Counted from the first letter of the stretch, positions 1 through 8,687 are shown. The stretch is DNA of 64,000 bases from Gillisia limnaea DSM 15749 (GCF_000243235.1 NZ_JH594605.1:4660-68659), one strand, 5' to 3'. Notes: generated from the sequence alone by a model not told the origin. Numbers and translations are program-made.

Positions 1-582
1 CGATGCGCAAGAAGATCATTACATCTGTCCTGAGAATCATTTTCTGAAAACCAATGGGAACTTTTACATCAACCCCCGGGAAAATCCAACCAGTCTGAAT
101 TTAAACAGTATAAAACAAAAGCATGTAACGGATGCCCGGTGCGGGAGTTATGCACCACGGCCAAAAACGGGAGACTCCTGGCAAGGAACATATACACTCC
201 GGTTTATGAAGAGAACAAAAGAAATATGGAGGCTGATCCTGAACTCTATCGCCGAAGGCAAGCCATTGTAGAGCATCCCTTTGGAACTATAAAGCGGCAA
301 TGGGGTTTTGATCATATCCTTTCCAAAAAGGGAAAGAAACGAGCCTCTGCAGATGTAGGCTTTATCTTTATAGCCTACAATCTCAAACGAATATTAAGTC
401 TGATAAGTAAAAAAGGGTTCCGGGAGATGTATGCTCAGTTGATTCTTTGTTTATCTGTCTTAATCCAGGCTTACAAAGCCATTTTGAGGACATTATATTC
501 AAATGATACTATAAACCCTAATTTCAGCCCTACTCCTAATCCCACGGTTAAAAAGCTTATTTTGGCCCATAATTGGCAGTAA
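1..582 (+). pseudogene. IS1182-family transposase C-terminal fragment, frameshifted
   Basis: This is the C-terminal part of a DDE transposase of the IS1182 type. The zinc-finger-like CNGCPVREL-C stretch and the region after it (139-582) are in one frame. The preceding residues (about 1-80) are in another frame, because this copy has one G fewer at about 75-84 than the other two copies. It does have the uninterrupted version of the T4/A4 stretch (about 40-50) at which copies 2 and 3 are shifted. No copy in the window encodes an intact transposase by conceptual translation. Confidence 0.8.
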
Positions 583-604
583 ACGTAGGTTTTTAGACAG
601 ACTG
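1..604 (+). mobile_element. IS1182-like element, copy 1 (right part, cut by window edge)
   Basis: The segment is nearly identical to the right third of the two full copies at 5432-7130 and 9749-11440. It ends with the same terminal repeat, GGTTTTTAGACAGACTG, at 588-604. The next bases, 605-608 (CCGT), match the 4-bp target duplication seen at the other copies, followed by TTGTGT, so this copy also sits in an attC R' box. The left end lies outside the window. Confidence 0.85.
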
Positions 605-772
605 CCGTTGTGTATAATGCAAAAAGAATCGTTCTGAAATCAGAATATGAACTTAAATTAACAAATCATTCTTTGTATTTATATTCGATGCCGATAAGCT
701 TCGTAACAAAAATTTAATTCTATCGTCAAACAATAATAATTTGCGAGGTAATTAATATTATACAAGTAAAAG

Positions 773-1363
773 ATGAAAAACAAGCATATGTTTAATGTTC
801 TATTTGAGACAGTAGCAGACATAATGGATATGCCAGATGCGGATAGATTATTATGCTATCAATATTTTGAACCTGTATTTTTCCCTAAAAATACTATAAT
901 AGAAAGTGCAGGAAAAATTCCACAGCATCAATATTTCATTGTTAATGGTATTATGAGAAACTTTTATATTGACGAATTGGGAAAAGAAATTACTACTGAT
1001 ATGAACAATGAACCGCGTTTTTTTACTTCCTATAATCATTTTGCAAACAAAACCATCTCTAACGAAAATATTGAGTGTATAACTGAATGCAGTTTATTAA
1101 GAATAAAACGAGACAATGAGGATATTTTATATTCAGAAAGCATCATACTTGGTAAGTATACGATATTGCTTTTTCAACAAATTATTGAAAAAGAGAAGAA
1201 GAGAATAAATGAGTTAAGTACTCTTAATGCCAAGGAACGATACCTAAAATTTATAGGCAATAATCCAAATGTACTAAAATGCGTTCCCTTGCAATACATT
1301 GCTTCCTATCTTGGAATAAAACCCGAAACCATTAGCAGAATACGAAGAGATTTGATTTCTTGA
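773..1363 (+). CDS. Crp/Fnr-family transcriptional regulator
   Basis: The 196-aa protein has the two-part Crp/Fnr layout: an N-terminal cyclic-nucleotide-binding-like beta domain (about 1-120; YFEPVFFPKN and QHQYFIVNGIMRNFY are typical) and a C-terminal helix-turn-helix with PLQYIASYLGIKPETISRIR near the end. The recognition-helix region PETISRIRR resembles Bacteroidota Crp-like regulators. It does not show a full cAMP-binding signature, so the effector is unknown. It is the first gene of cassette 1 and lies 59 bp upstream of a DinB-like gene on the same strand, so the two may be co-regulated. The ATG at 773 is preceded by AAGTAAAAG, an A-rich leader usual in this phylum. Confidence 0.85.
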   Translation: MKNKHMFNVLFETVADIMDMPDADRLLCYQYFEPVFFPKNTIIESAGKIPQHQYFIVNGIMRNFYIDELGKEITTDMNNEPRFFTSYNHFANKTISNENIECITECSLLRIKRDNEDILYSESIILGKYTILLFQQIIEKEKKRINELSTLNAKERYLKFIGNNPNVLKCVPLQYIASYLGIKPETISRIRRDLIS

Positions 1364-1422
1364 CAAAAGTCAAGTGATTTATATTAATTTATATTCACTT
1401 TTATAACCTAAAATAATGTCAT

Positions 1423-1989
1423 ATGAAAACACTAAAAACAACCGTATTATTGCTATTGACCACACTTTTTTTTAATATCTCGTGGGCACAGGAAGTAGAT
1501 TTACCTAAAGAACCGATGGAATCAGTTGATATCGCTTCACTTTATGTTCCACGCACAATTATAACAGCTGCAGAGCAAATGCCCGAAGAATATTACTCTT
1601 TTCGTCCAACACCAGATGTTCGAAGTTTTGGAGAGTTAATGGCTCACATAGCTGAATCGAACTTTGAAATGACTGCTATTGCTAAAGGAGAAACTGCTCC
1701 TGTATTAGAGGTAGCTCCTACTAAAGCAGAAGTAATTAAAGCACTTGAAGACTCTTTTGATTATTCCGCAAAAGCAAGAGAAGAGATGACTAAGGAGCAA
1801 AAAGAAACAATGGTTAAATTTATGGGCGGTACTCAACCAGCAGGAAATGTTCTCGATTTTTCAGTTTTTCACTCACTACAACATTATGGTAATGTAATTG
1901 TATATATGAGACTGAAAGGTCTGATTCCACCATCTTCTCAAGAAAATGCCGGAAATGAACCCGTAAGGCAAAAGTCCAAACAGGAATAG
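1423..1989 (+). CDS. DinB-like (DUF664) four-helix protein, exported
   Basis: The 188-aa protein has a cleavable signal peptide (residues 1-22, ending SWAQ). A DinB/YfiT-like helical bundle follows: the first helix carries RTIITAAEQMPEEYYSF, the second has the FGELMAHIAESNF pattern with a candidate metal-binding His, and FHSLQHYGN near residue 148 supplies the C-terminal metal His pair typical of the superfamily. DinB-like proteins often act as metal-dependent thiol transferases; the substrate here is unknown. The signal peptide implies a periplasmic location, which fits a Bacteroidota subgroup of the family. It follows the Crp/Fnr gene in cassette 1, and the attC at 2113-2166 lies 124 bp downstream. 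Confidence 0.85.
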   Translation: MKTLKTTVLLLLTTLFFNISWAQEVDLPKEPMESVDIASLYVPRTIITAAEQMPEEYYSFRPTPDVRSFGELMAHIAESNFEMTAIAKGETAPVLEVAPTKAEVIKALEDSFDYSAKAREEMTKEQKETMVKFMGGTQPAGNVLDFSVFHSLQHYGNVIVYMRLKGLIPPSSQENAGNEPVRQKSKQE

Positions 1990-2112
1990 ATGAAAGTGTA
2001 GCGACACATCAGTTTTAATTTTTATGGTTCAAATTACGTTTTCTAAAACAAAAAATAAGGCGGAATAAATAACTACAGAAAAACTAACAAGATTGCGGAA
2101 AAGCACTACACA

Positions 2113-2166
2113 CAATAACTAAGTATTCGGCTCGCCGATAGGCAAGAGCTGAATATTGTGTTGACG
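2113..2166 (+). repeat. Short attC-like site closing cassette 1
   Basis: A 54-bp imperfect palindrome: R''-like CAATAAC at 2113, left arm TATTCGGCTC (2124), loop, right arm GAGCTGAATA (2146), then TTGTGTTGACG. It differs in sequence and length from the other sites, resembling a classical short attC. Its boundary role is supported because the cassette that begins at GTTGACGAATCC (2160) ends with the complementary GGATTCGTTCAAC at 4524-4536. Its own cassette start (GTTGTGTATAATGC, 607) matches the reverse complement of 2103-2119 imperfectly. Confidence 0.6.
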
Positions 2167-2428
2167 AATCCGGTGGAAATTGCTCTATGGGTAAAACGAT
2201 GAATTTAAGGAGGACAATCGGATGATGAACTTTTACTTGGAGCTTCAAATTGTATCGAACTCACTCCATTTCTAATTGCATTTTTGTTTTTTTTGGTATC
2301 TCTCTTTACAATCTTTGGCTTTAATCATTTAAATTTTAAATTAAGACATAGCAGGATCTGTCCGCCTTTGCAGATCAATTTTTAGTTGCATATAATCAAT
2401 TTTTTGTCTTTTAGGAGTTCTCTCCAAT
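2167..2428. other. Left remnant of cassette 2, no gene seen
   Basis: These 262 bp lie between the cassette 2 start and the HUH transposase stop codon. They contain no open frame with coding character. The left end of the IS91-like insertion must lie somewhere here, but no terminal sequence could be defined from one copy. Confidence 0.5.
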
Positions 2429-3520
2429 TTACAGGAGGCCCACGTCCATCAAACAGGAGAATTGTATGCAGTTTTCCTTTTTTACAAATAGGGCATCGGC
2501 GATGCAGAGTGGTTCCTTTGTTTTGTTGATTTCTATCTTTTTAGTGGCGAGTTCGGCTTGTAGTTTTGGCAACTTCTCTTTTTTCCAGGTGCTGCTTAAA
2601 ATGCCATAATGCCGTATCCGGGTAAATCCTTTGGGTAAAATATGCAGGGCAAACCGCCGGATAAACTCTTGGGTAGATAACGTTAAGCTAGTTTTCCTGC
2701 CACCGTGCCGATACTCTTTGGCAGTAAAAGTCACCCTTCTGTCCTTGCGGTTAACATTAGCAATCCGATGATTGCTAATGGCAATTTTATGGGTGTATCT
2801 GCCCAGGTATTCAATGACATATTTAGGGCTTCTAAAAGGTTGTTTGGCATATACCACCCACTTTTTGCTGAATACCGCATTGTAAACTTTTTGAGGAATT
2901 TTCAACTCACTTTTTCTAAGCTCAGCTACATACTTTGACCTAAACACCTGGCTCATAGATTTTACGTTGAACAAGTATTTGCCGTGGTTCTTTGCTTTTT
3001 TCCATTTCCCTGCTTTGCTCAACCCACCTCCCGGCACAATGCAATGCAAGTGCGGGTGCAGGCTCAAGTTCTGGCCCCAGGTATGAAGCACCGCAATCAT
3101 ACCCATTCTTCCGCCCAGGTGTTTTGGGTTGTCCCCAAATTGCTGCAAAGTCTGCCAAGCAGCTTTAAATAAACTGCTGTACACTATTTTGCCGTGGCTA
3201 AGGGCATAGCTATTGAATTCACTGGGAAGGGTAAACACCACGTGAAAATAGGGAACGTTCAAGAGTTCATCTTCTCTTGCCCTGATCCATTCTTCGCGCT
3301 TGTGCCCTTGACAGGTTGGACAATGCCTGTTCCTGCAGCTGTTATAACTGATGTGCAGTTTATGGCAACAATCGCATTTATCAATGTGCCCGCCCATCGC
3401 TTTTGTGCGGCATCTTCTTATGGCATGTAAAGCCCGGTGATGCCATGAGGTAAGGCCCAAACTTTTGAGCTGTAGCTGTTCTATTTCCAGAATGTCAGCT
3501 ACCGTATGTTTAGGGCGCAT
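2429..3520 (-). CDS. IS91-family HUH transposase
   Basis: The 363-aa protein has an N-terminal zinc-binding domain (CDCCHKLH...CRNRHCPTCQ, about residues 48-72) and a rolling-circle HUH nuclease domain with HPHLHCIVPGGG (about 153-164) as the metal-binding motif. The YLGRYTHKIAISN stretch (about 238) carries the catalytic tyrosine. It would nick one strand at the element end and drive rolling-circle-type transposition through single-stranded DNA. Its ATG shares an A with the recombinase stop codon (TAATG), suggesting coupled translation. The C-terminal 30 residues (KKENCIQFSCLMDVGLL) look unlike the family and may come from read-through into flanking DNA. Confidence 0.9.
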   Translation of the reverse strand: MRPKHTVADILEIEQLQLKSLGLTSWHHRALHAIRRCRTKAMGGHIDKCDCCHKLHISYNSCRNRHCPTCQGHKREEWIRAREDELLNVPYFHVVFTLPSEFNSYALSHGKIVYSSLFKAAWQTLQQFGDNPKHLGGRMGMIAVLHTWGQNLSLHPHLHCIVPGGGLSKAGKWKKAKNHGKYLFNVKSMSQVFRSKYVAELRKSELKIPQKVYNAVFSKKWVVYAKQPFRSPKYVIEYLGRYTHKIAISNHRIANVNRKDRRVTFTAKEYRHGGRKTSLTLSTQEFIRRFALHILPKGFTRIRHYGILSSTWKKEKLPKLQAELATKKIEINKTKEPLCIADALFVKKENCIQFSCLMDVGLL

Positions 3521-4423
3521 TACTTGTAGAGCCTATCCAGGGGAGAAAACTTTGAGCCACTGGGCAAATTAGCTACATGGAGGTAGGTCAAAGTCATCTC
3601 GATATGGGCGTGCCCCAAAAGCTCCTTTAAACTCACAATGTCAACGCCATATTCCAACAAATGCGTGGCAAAGCTGTGCCGTAGCGTGTGGGCGGTAATC
3701 TTTTTGGAACTGCCTATCTTGCTCCGGTTTTCCTTGATCACCCAACGGATTCCATTGGTGGTCAACCCCCGCGCTTTTCCATCTTTGTACACCTGACTGT
3801 TAAAAAGATAGATTTGGGGGTTTTCTGTTTTGATGTACTTCTTTAGTCCTCTGGCCAAATGTTTGCTCAAGGGAACATAGCGGTCGACCTTGCCTTTTTT
3901 CTTGGGAATAAAGACTGTTCTGCGGTCAAAGTCTATGTCAGCCAATTTTAGATTGCACAGTTCGTAGCTGCGAAGTCCACAGCCATACAGCATTCCAATG
4001 ATCAAACGATGTTTAAGATATTTGGGAGCATTTAAGAGCCTTTTGACTTCTTTTTGGCTCAGGACGGTCGGCAATTTAAGGTCCCGCTTGATCTGTGGCA
4101 GCGCCACTCGCTTGGCCTCCATGCCCATTACCTTATAGGCGGCCCTAAGGCCAAAAATGGTGTGTTTAAAGAAGCTTTCAGAAGGGGTCTTGTGGAGTTT
4201 TTGACAATAATAAAGGTATTCCTCAATGTTTTCCACTGAGAGTTTTTCCGGGCTTTGATTATAGTGCAGGGCAAGGTGCGCCAGGCATCTGAGGTAATTG
4301 TTTAGGGTGCTCTTTGCCTTGCCATTGATGGAAAAGCTTTGCTCTAGATTGTTCTGGAGTGTACTGAAGCCTTCTACCTCTGAAAAGGCCCGTTCAGCAA
4401 TGGTCTTACTTTTTTTTAAACAT
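3520..4423 (-). CDS. XerD-like tyrosine recombinase with frameshift in an A8 run at its start
   Basis: The catalytic domain is complete: Arg in GMLYGCGLRSYELCNLK, HTLRHSFATH, LGHAHIEMTLTYLHV with the nucleophilic Tyr, and a C-terminal SPLDRLYK. The readable frame from the GTG at 4236 gives 238 aa and lacks the arm-binding part. Upstream codons in the same frame are open to 4441 and encode a good SAM-like core-binding domain (FSINGKAKSTLNNYLRCLAHLALHYNQ). The only ATG (4421-4423) is one base out of frame, separated by an A8 homopolymer (4410-4417 on the plus strand). With A7 the gene runs unbroken for about 300 aa. Either transcriptional slippage, an inactivating indel or a sequencing error explains this. 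It lacks the extra IntI helix, so it is not an integron integrase. Confidence 0.75.
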
Positions 4424-4529
4424 GATAAAAGATTTAAAGTTTAGCTACAAATTAATAAATCCATTACTTTTATAAACACAAGATCCAAATTGAATAGTTC
4501 AGGAGAGCTTCCGACCGTAGGGAGGATTC

Positions 4530-4665
4530 GTTCAACATCGGTTAAACGCAAATAGCGGGCATTCTGATGAAAAGTGTTATTTTAGAGACCAATTAATAAT
4601 CAACTAAGCCGACAAGTTCGCGTCCCAACTCCACGCCACTTGCCTTTGAACCAAGACCGTTGGCA
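4530..4665 (+). repeat. attC site A (VCR-like, about 136 bp)
   Basis: R'' TTCAAC at 4531-4536, L'' CGGTTAAACGCAAATAGCGG, conserved core with GTGTTATTTTAGAGACC, right arm CCACTTGCCTTTGAACCAAG, and R' GTTGGCA at 4659-4665. The arms pair imperfectly, leaving unpaired bases as in folded attC bottom strands. It closes cassette 2 and opens the toxin-antitoxin cassette. Confidence 0.75.
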
Positions 4666-4739
4666 ACAAGCTAATCGGAACTCCAAAAGAAAGTTTATAG
4701 ATTAAATTAGAATTCGTAAATTTGATAAAAAGCTGAAAA

Positions 4740-4982
4740 ATGGAATTAGAAGCTAGAAAAATAGAATTTATCCAAGAATTTTTAAAACTACAAAGTGAGG
4801 AAGCTATTTCTCGACTTGAAAAAGTTTTAAGAAAAGAAAAGAAAATGGCTATAATTAAAGATTTAGAACCAATGACTTTGGATCAATTCAACAAGAGAAT
4901 TGACAAATCTTTGAAAGATTCTCGTGAAGGAAAATTGACAGAAGCAAATGATTTAATGTCTGAGATTGAAAAATGGCAATAA
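4740..4982 (+). CDS. Type II antitoxin, addiction-module component type
   Basis: An 80-aa acidic, mostly helical protein with the usual antitoxin layout: an N-terminal helix (ARKIEFIQEFLKLQSEEAISRLEKVLR) and a C-terminal tail ending TEANDLMSEIEKW. It overlaps the following toxin start by 10 bp, the standard arrangement for coupled antitoxin-toxin expression. The N-terminal region would dimerise and bind the promoter, and the tail would cap the toxin. It is similar in pattern to the antitoxin at 13966-14199, so two related modules occur in the same array. Such modules are commonly thought to stabilise cassette arrays. Confidence 0.8.
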   Translation: MELEARKIEFIQEFLKLQSEEAISRLEKVLRKEKKMAIIKDLEPMTLDQFNKRIDKSLKDSREGKLTEANDLMSEIEKWQ

Positions 4983-5290
4983 AGATATTCTGGACAAACT
5001 TCGCAAAAAAAGAATTACGAAAAAATTTCAATTACTTAAAAGATAATGCAAGTTTAAGGGTTGCAAAGAATGAAACTCGCAAAATTGTAAAGGAAACCAA
5101 CCGACTTAAAAAACAACCAGAAATTGGTCAACAAGAAGATTTATTAGCCGACAGAAAACAAGGGTTTCGATATTTGGTACATCAATCTTACAAGATAATT
5201 TATTGGATGAATAAAGACCAAAATCAAATTGAGATAATTGATGTTTTTGATACACAACAGAATCCGATAAAAATCACTCTTTCGGAATAA
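4973..5290 (+). CDS. RelE/ParE-family toxin
   Basis: A 105-aa basic protein with the RelE/ParE fold pattern: IFWTNFAKKELRKNFNYLKDNAS at the start, a long charged helix (VAKNETRKIVKETNRLKKQPEIG), and the C-terminal strands FRYLVHQSYKIIYWMNKDQNQIEIIDVFDTQQNP. ParE-type members poison gyrase and RelE-type members cleave ribosome-bound mRNA. The motif YKIIYW...IEIIDVFDTQQNP is ParE-like, but the target cannot be settled from sequence. The frame is intact, unlike the toxins of the two distal cassettes. The stop codon lies 10 bp before the attC R'' box. Confidence 0.85.
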   Translation: MAIKIFWTNFAKKELRKNFNYLKDNASLRVAKNETRKIVKETNRLKKQPEIGQQEDLLADRKQGFRYLVHQSYKIIYWMNKDQNQIEIIDVFDTQQNPIKITLSE

Positions 5291-5300
5291 CAAAAAGCCA

Positions 5301-5431
5301 GTTGCCAACATCGGTTAAGAGCAAATAGCGGGTATTCTGGTGAAAAGTGTTATTTTAGAGACCAAGTAAAAAACAACTAATCCGACAAGAACGTGTCCCT
5401 ACTCCACGCCACTTGCCTTAACCAAGACCGT
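5301..5431 (+). repeat. attC site B, split by IS copy 2
   Basis: R'' GTTGCCAAC at 5301-5309 is the exact reverse complement of the cassette start GTTGGCAAC (4659). The site runs to CCAAGACCGT at 5431, where the IS begins. The missing R' half (GTTGTAAC) resumes at 7133 beyond the IS. Confidence 0.75.
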
Positions 5432-7130
5432 CAGACTGTCTAAAAACCTTCCTTTTTCTTAACAACTTTGTTGACTACTTTTTCAGGATCGTTTTCGTTC
5501 TTTTTAGAACTTTGGGTATCTTCATGCTATGAAATTTATTATAGGAAAAGATCGGAAACAAGCTGCTTTGTTTCCTGTTTCATTAGAAGAAAGTATTGAG
5601 ACAGAGAATGAAGTCCGTGCCATCGAGCTCTTTGTCAACAGCCTTGATTTGGAAAAAATGGGTTTTAAGGTACGCTTTCCCGAAGGAGGAAGACCCGCTT
5701 ATCACCCTGCGGTACTGCTCAAATTGTTCATCTATGGGTATTTGAACCGGATACGTTCCTCCCGGATTTTGGAGAAGGAATGCAGGCGCAACATTGAAAT
5801 GATGTGGCTCATTGAACAACTTTCCCCGGATCACAATACCATTGCCAACTTCAGAAAGGACAATCCGGATGCCATTAAAAGGGTCTTTCGTGCCACAGTG
5901 CAACTTGCCAGGAACTTTAACCTGATTGGCGGTAAGATCATCGCCGGTGACGGCACCAAACTCCGGGCACAGAACAGCAAAAAAAACAATTTCAACACTA
6001 AAAAAATTGACAGGCACCTGCAGTATATTGACAACAAGCTGGAGCAGTACAACCAGGATATCGCCAGGGCCGATGGGGAGGCTGAAAAGCAGGAAGCCCA
6101 AAAGAATAGCGACATTCACACCGGCAGAAAAGAAGGCTATGAAAAACTGAAACAACAATTGGAAGAAACAGGAGAATCACAAATTTCAACCTCTGATCCG
6201 GAAAGCCGTCAGATGATTCTCCGGGGCAATATTACAGAGGTAGCCTACAATGTACAGTCTACCGTAGATGCGCAGCACTGCATCCCCATCGATTATGAAG
6301 TCACAAACCATAATGATAAAAAAAGACGATGGGAGCTATGGTGAGAAGAGCGAAATCTATTCTTGGGAACACTGATTTCACCGCTCTTTTTGACAAAGGC
6401 TATCATACAGGTTCTGAACTGGAAATCGCCCGGGGTTTTAGGGGATTTAAAAACCCCTGGTTGCCATTCCTGCCACGGCCTCCAATGCACCGGACACCAG
6501 ATATAATGTTCAACATTTTGTGTACGATGCGCAAGAAGATCATTACATCTGTCCTGAGAATCATTTTCTGAAAAACCAATGGGAACTTTTACATCAACCA
6601 CCGGGGAAAATCCAATCAGTCTGAATTTAAACAGTATAAAACAAAAGCATGTAACGGATGCCCGGTGCGGGAGTTATGCACCACGGCCAAAAACGGGAGA
6701 CTCCTGGCAAGGAACATATACACTCCGGTTTATGAAGAGAACAAAAGAAATATGGAGGCTGATCCTGAACTCTATCGCCGAAGGCAAGCCATTGTAGAGC
6801 ATCCCTTTGGAACTATAAAGCGGCAATGGGGTTTTGATCATATCCTTTCCAAAAAGGGAAAGAAACGAGCCTCTGCAGATGTAGGCTTTATCTTTATAGC
6901 CTACAATCTCAAACGAATATTAAGTCTGATGGGTAAAAAAGGGTTCCGGGAGATGTATGCTCAGTTGATTCTTTGTTTATCTGTCTTAATCCAGGCTTAC
7001 AAAGCCATTTTTAGGACATTATATTCAAATGATACTATAAACCCTAATTTCAGCCCTACTCCTAATCCCACGGTTAAAAAGCTTATTTTGGCCCATAATT
7101 GGCAGTAAACGTAGGTTTTTAGACAGACTG
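5432..7130 (+). mobile_element. IS1182-like element, copy 2 (1699 bp)
   Basis: It is bounded by terminal inverted repeats CAGACTGTCTAAAAACC (5432) and GGTTTTTAGACAGACTG (to 7130), matching at 16 of 17 positions. A 4-bp duplication CCGT flanks it (5428-5431 and 7131-7134). Removing the IS and one duplication restores an attC right arm AAGACCGTTGTAAC. The insertion point is one or two bases from the predicted G/TT crossover of the integron site. Confidence 0.9.
5529..7108 (+). pseudogene. IS1182-family transposase, multiply frameshifted
   Basis: It encodes a DDE transposase with the N-terminal DUF772-like region (ELFVNSLDLEKMGF, GGRPAYHPAVLLKLFIYGYL) and the first catalytic region (IAGDGTKLRAQNSKK). 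The frame breaks near 6320 (A7 against A6 in copy 3), in the stretch 6430-6465 (GGTTTTAGGGGATTTAAAAACCCC against a shorter form in copy 3) and near 6570 (A5 against A4). The C-terminal CNGCPVREL region is in frame again at 6665-7108. All differences are homopolymer-length changes. The gene is dead as written unless these are sequencing errors. Confidence 0.85.
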
Positions 7131-7653
7131 CCGTTGTAACGCATTGCTCAGAAAAAAAAGACGCAAAAAACCACTGTTGAAAATCTATGCAAATAACCAA
7201 TCTGTCGCAACTGTTGCGCTGACTTTTTCAAGATTTGAGATAAAACAAAAATCACTCAAACGTGAGGTTTATGAGCAAAGTTTATAAAGATGAAAAGTGT
7301 CAAAATTGAATGCTCTTAAAACCAGTGAGCGGATTCTAACTAAAATTAGAAAATCTGAATTGCATAGATGAACTAATAAAGAATGATTTTCACTCGAGCG
7401 TGAAAAAGTAAAAAAGTGTATTTTGAGTTAATACTCTGACTTTTACTCAGGTATAAAATATGTACAAATTGAATGCCTTTTAATTTACGAATCTGATATT
7501 CACTCAAACGTGGAAAAAGATAAAATGATCAAGAACGAAAGAATATAAAATGAGTTATAACTCGGACGTGGAAAAATAATATTAAGATTTAGAAAAGAAT
7601 AAAAAGTAAAAAGATTTATTGCAAAACAAGAAGCTTTATAGTATCGCAACGCG
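7131..7653 (+). other. Non-coding cassette 4 with degenerate internal repeats
   Basis: This cassette, from GTTGTAACGC (7133) to the attC R'' GCGGTACAAC (7651), has no convincing gene on either strand. It holds four copies of a CACTCAAACGTGGAAAAA-like motif at about 7253, 7391, 7501 and 7559, and two related AAATTGAATGC segments near 7304 and 7467. It is very A+T-rich. Promoter-like or RNA-encoding cassettes without ORFs are known in integrons; the role here is unknown. Confidence 0.6.
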
Positions 7654-7787
7654 GTACAACATCGGTTAAGCCCAAATAGCGGGCAATTGAGTGAAAAGTG
7701 TTATTTTAGTGACCAATTAACAAACAACAAAGCCGACAAATTCGCGTCCCTACTCCGCGCTACTTGGCTTAACCAAGACCGTTAGGC
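7654..7787 (+). repeat. attC site C
   Basis: R'' GTACAAC (7654-7660), L'' CGGTTAAGCCCAAATAGCGG, core, right arm CTTGGCTTAACCAAGACC, and R' GTTAGGC (7781-7787). The R' fits the general GTTRRRY consensus exactly. Confidence 0.78.
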
Positions 7788-7807
7788 ACAATACAAACAA
7801 AAAAAAG

Positions 7808-8683
7808 ATGAAAAACACATTTTTAATAGGATTAATATTTTTATCAATTTCCTGCAAAGGGCAAGATGAAAAGCAAAATAGATTTACGATTGAGAATTTT
7901 GACGAGCAAATATTAATATATCAACCTGTTAAAAATGAACTCAATAAAAACTCTTATGCAGATGGTTTACGTTTTTTAGAAGAAACGAAAAAGCGTATAA
8001 TAAAAAATAATAAAATAGATATTTCTGACTATTGGAATATCCTGACAGTATTTAACAATTTGAAAGAATCAAATGAAAATATAGACATTGCATTTGAAAA
8101 ATTTTTAAATACAGAAGATAGTTGCGAGTATTTAGTATCATTTGAAGAGTTTTTTGATAAATACACTCTGTATATCGAGTCAAAAATGACAAAGGAACTT
8201 AAAATATGTAACAATAGTGTACAAATTAAAAATACGAAAAAAATTAATGTTAAGGAGTATTCAATAACAAATGGTTTAGATGAAAATCTTGTTAAGTTGA
8301 TAGAAAGAATTGGCATTTTGGATCAAAAAGATAGATACAACGAAAAAATTCAAAATAAATTAGATATAAAGAACCAGAAAAAAATCGATTCTCTTTATTC
8401 AAAATATCAAATCTATATTGGAAAAACATTAGTAGGAAATGAATTAAAAAGTGTGATGTGGCAGGTTATACAACATTCAAATTTAACCTATATGGAAAAA
8501 TATTTACCGATAGTAAATACTGCCGTAAAGGAAAATGAATTAGGAGAAAGTGCATTGAAATATCTAATTGATAGAATATATTCGGGAAAATATAATTATC
8601 AGATATTCGGAAGTCAAGGAAGTATAAAAATGGCTGACGAACTGATAAGAAATCAAGTTAAATCGAAATATAAAATTAAATAG
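7808..8683 (+). CDS. Lipoprotein with C-terminal DUF6624-like domain
   Basis: The 291-aa protein starts with a lipoprotein signal (FLIGLIFLSISC, Cys16 as the lipid site). The C-terminal half contains IGKTLVGNELKSVMWQVIQHSN, MEKYLPIVNTAVKENELGES and IFGSQG, which match the pattern of DUF6624 (a short domain with a conserved glycine, an IQHAD-like helix and a final YGTQ-like strand). The N-terminal half has no clear family. The function of DUF6624 is unknown to me. As the single gene of cassette 5 it is flanked by perfectly complementary cassette ends. It is expected at the inner leaflet or outer membrane facing the periplasm. Confidence 0.7.
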   Translation: MKNTFLIGLIFLSISCKGQDEKQNRFTIENFDEQILIYQPVKNELNKNSYADGLRFLEETKKRIIKNNKIDISDYWNILTVFNNLKESNENIDIAFEKFLNTEDSCEYLVSFEEFFDKYTLYIESKMTKELKICNNSVQIKNTKKINVKEYSITNGLDENLVKLIERIGILDQKDRYNEKIQNKLDIKNQKKIDSLYSKYQIYIGKTLVGNELKSVMWQVIQHSNLTYMEKYLPIVNTAVKENELGESALKYLIDRIYSGKYNYQIFGSQGSIKMADELIRNQVKSKYKIK

Positions 8684-8687
8684 TACT

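Larger units (their letters stand above)
2429..4430 (-). mobile_element. IS91-like (HUH) unit with associated tyrosine recombinase
   Basis: An HUH transposase gene and an XerD-like recombinase gene are translationally coupled (TAATG at 3518-3522) and run against the cassette genes. They interrupt cassette 2, whose complementary ends lie at 2160 and 4536. Recombinase plus IS91-type transposase pairs are a known arrangement among IS91-family elements. The outer ends are not resolved, because IS91 elements lack terminal inverted repeats and only one copy is present. Confidence 0.7.

Noticed and set aside
3520-4423. Integron integrase (IntI) for the cassette array
   Set aside because: The recombinase lacks the extra IntI helix between the catalytic patches, is coupled to an IS91 transposase, and lies inside a cassette rather than next to an attI. 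It is treated as part of the mobile element.
5583-6158. Long open frame on the minus strand inside the transposase genes (also at 9900-10475)
   Set aside because: It is a codon-bias shadow of the transposase gene, present only because the two copies share the sequence.
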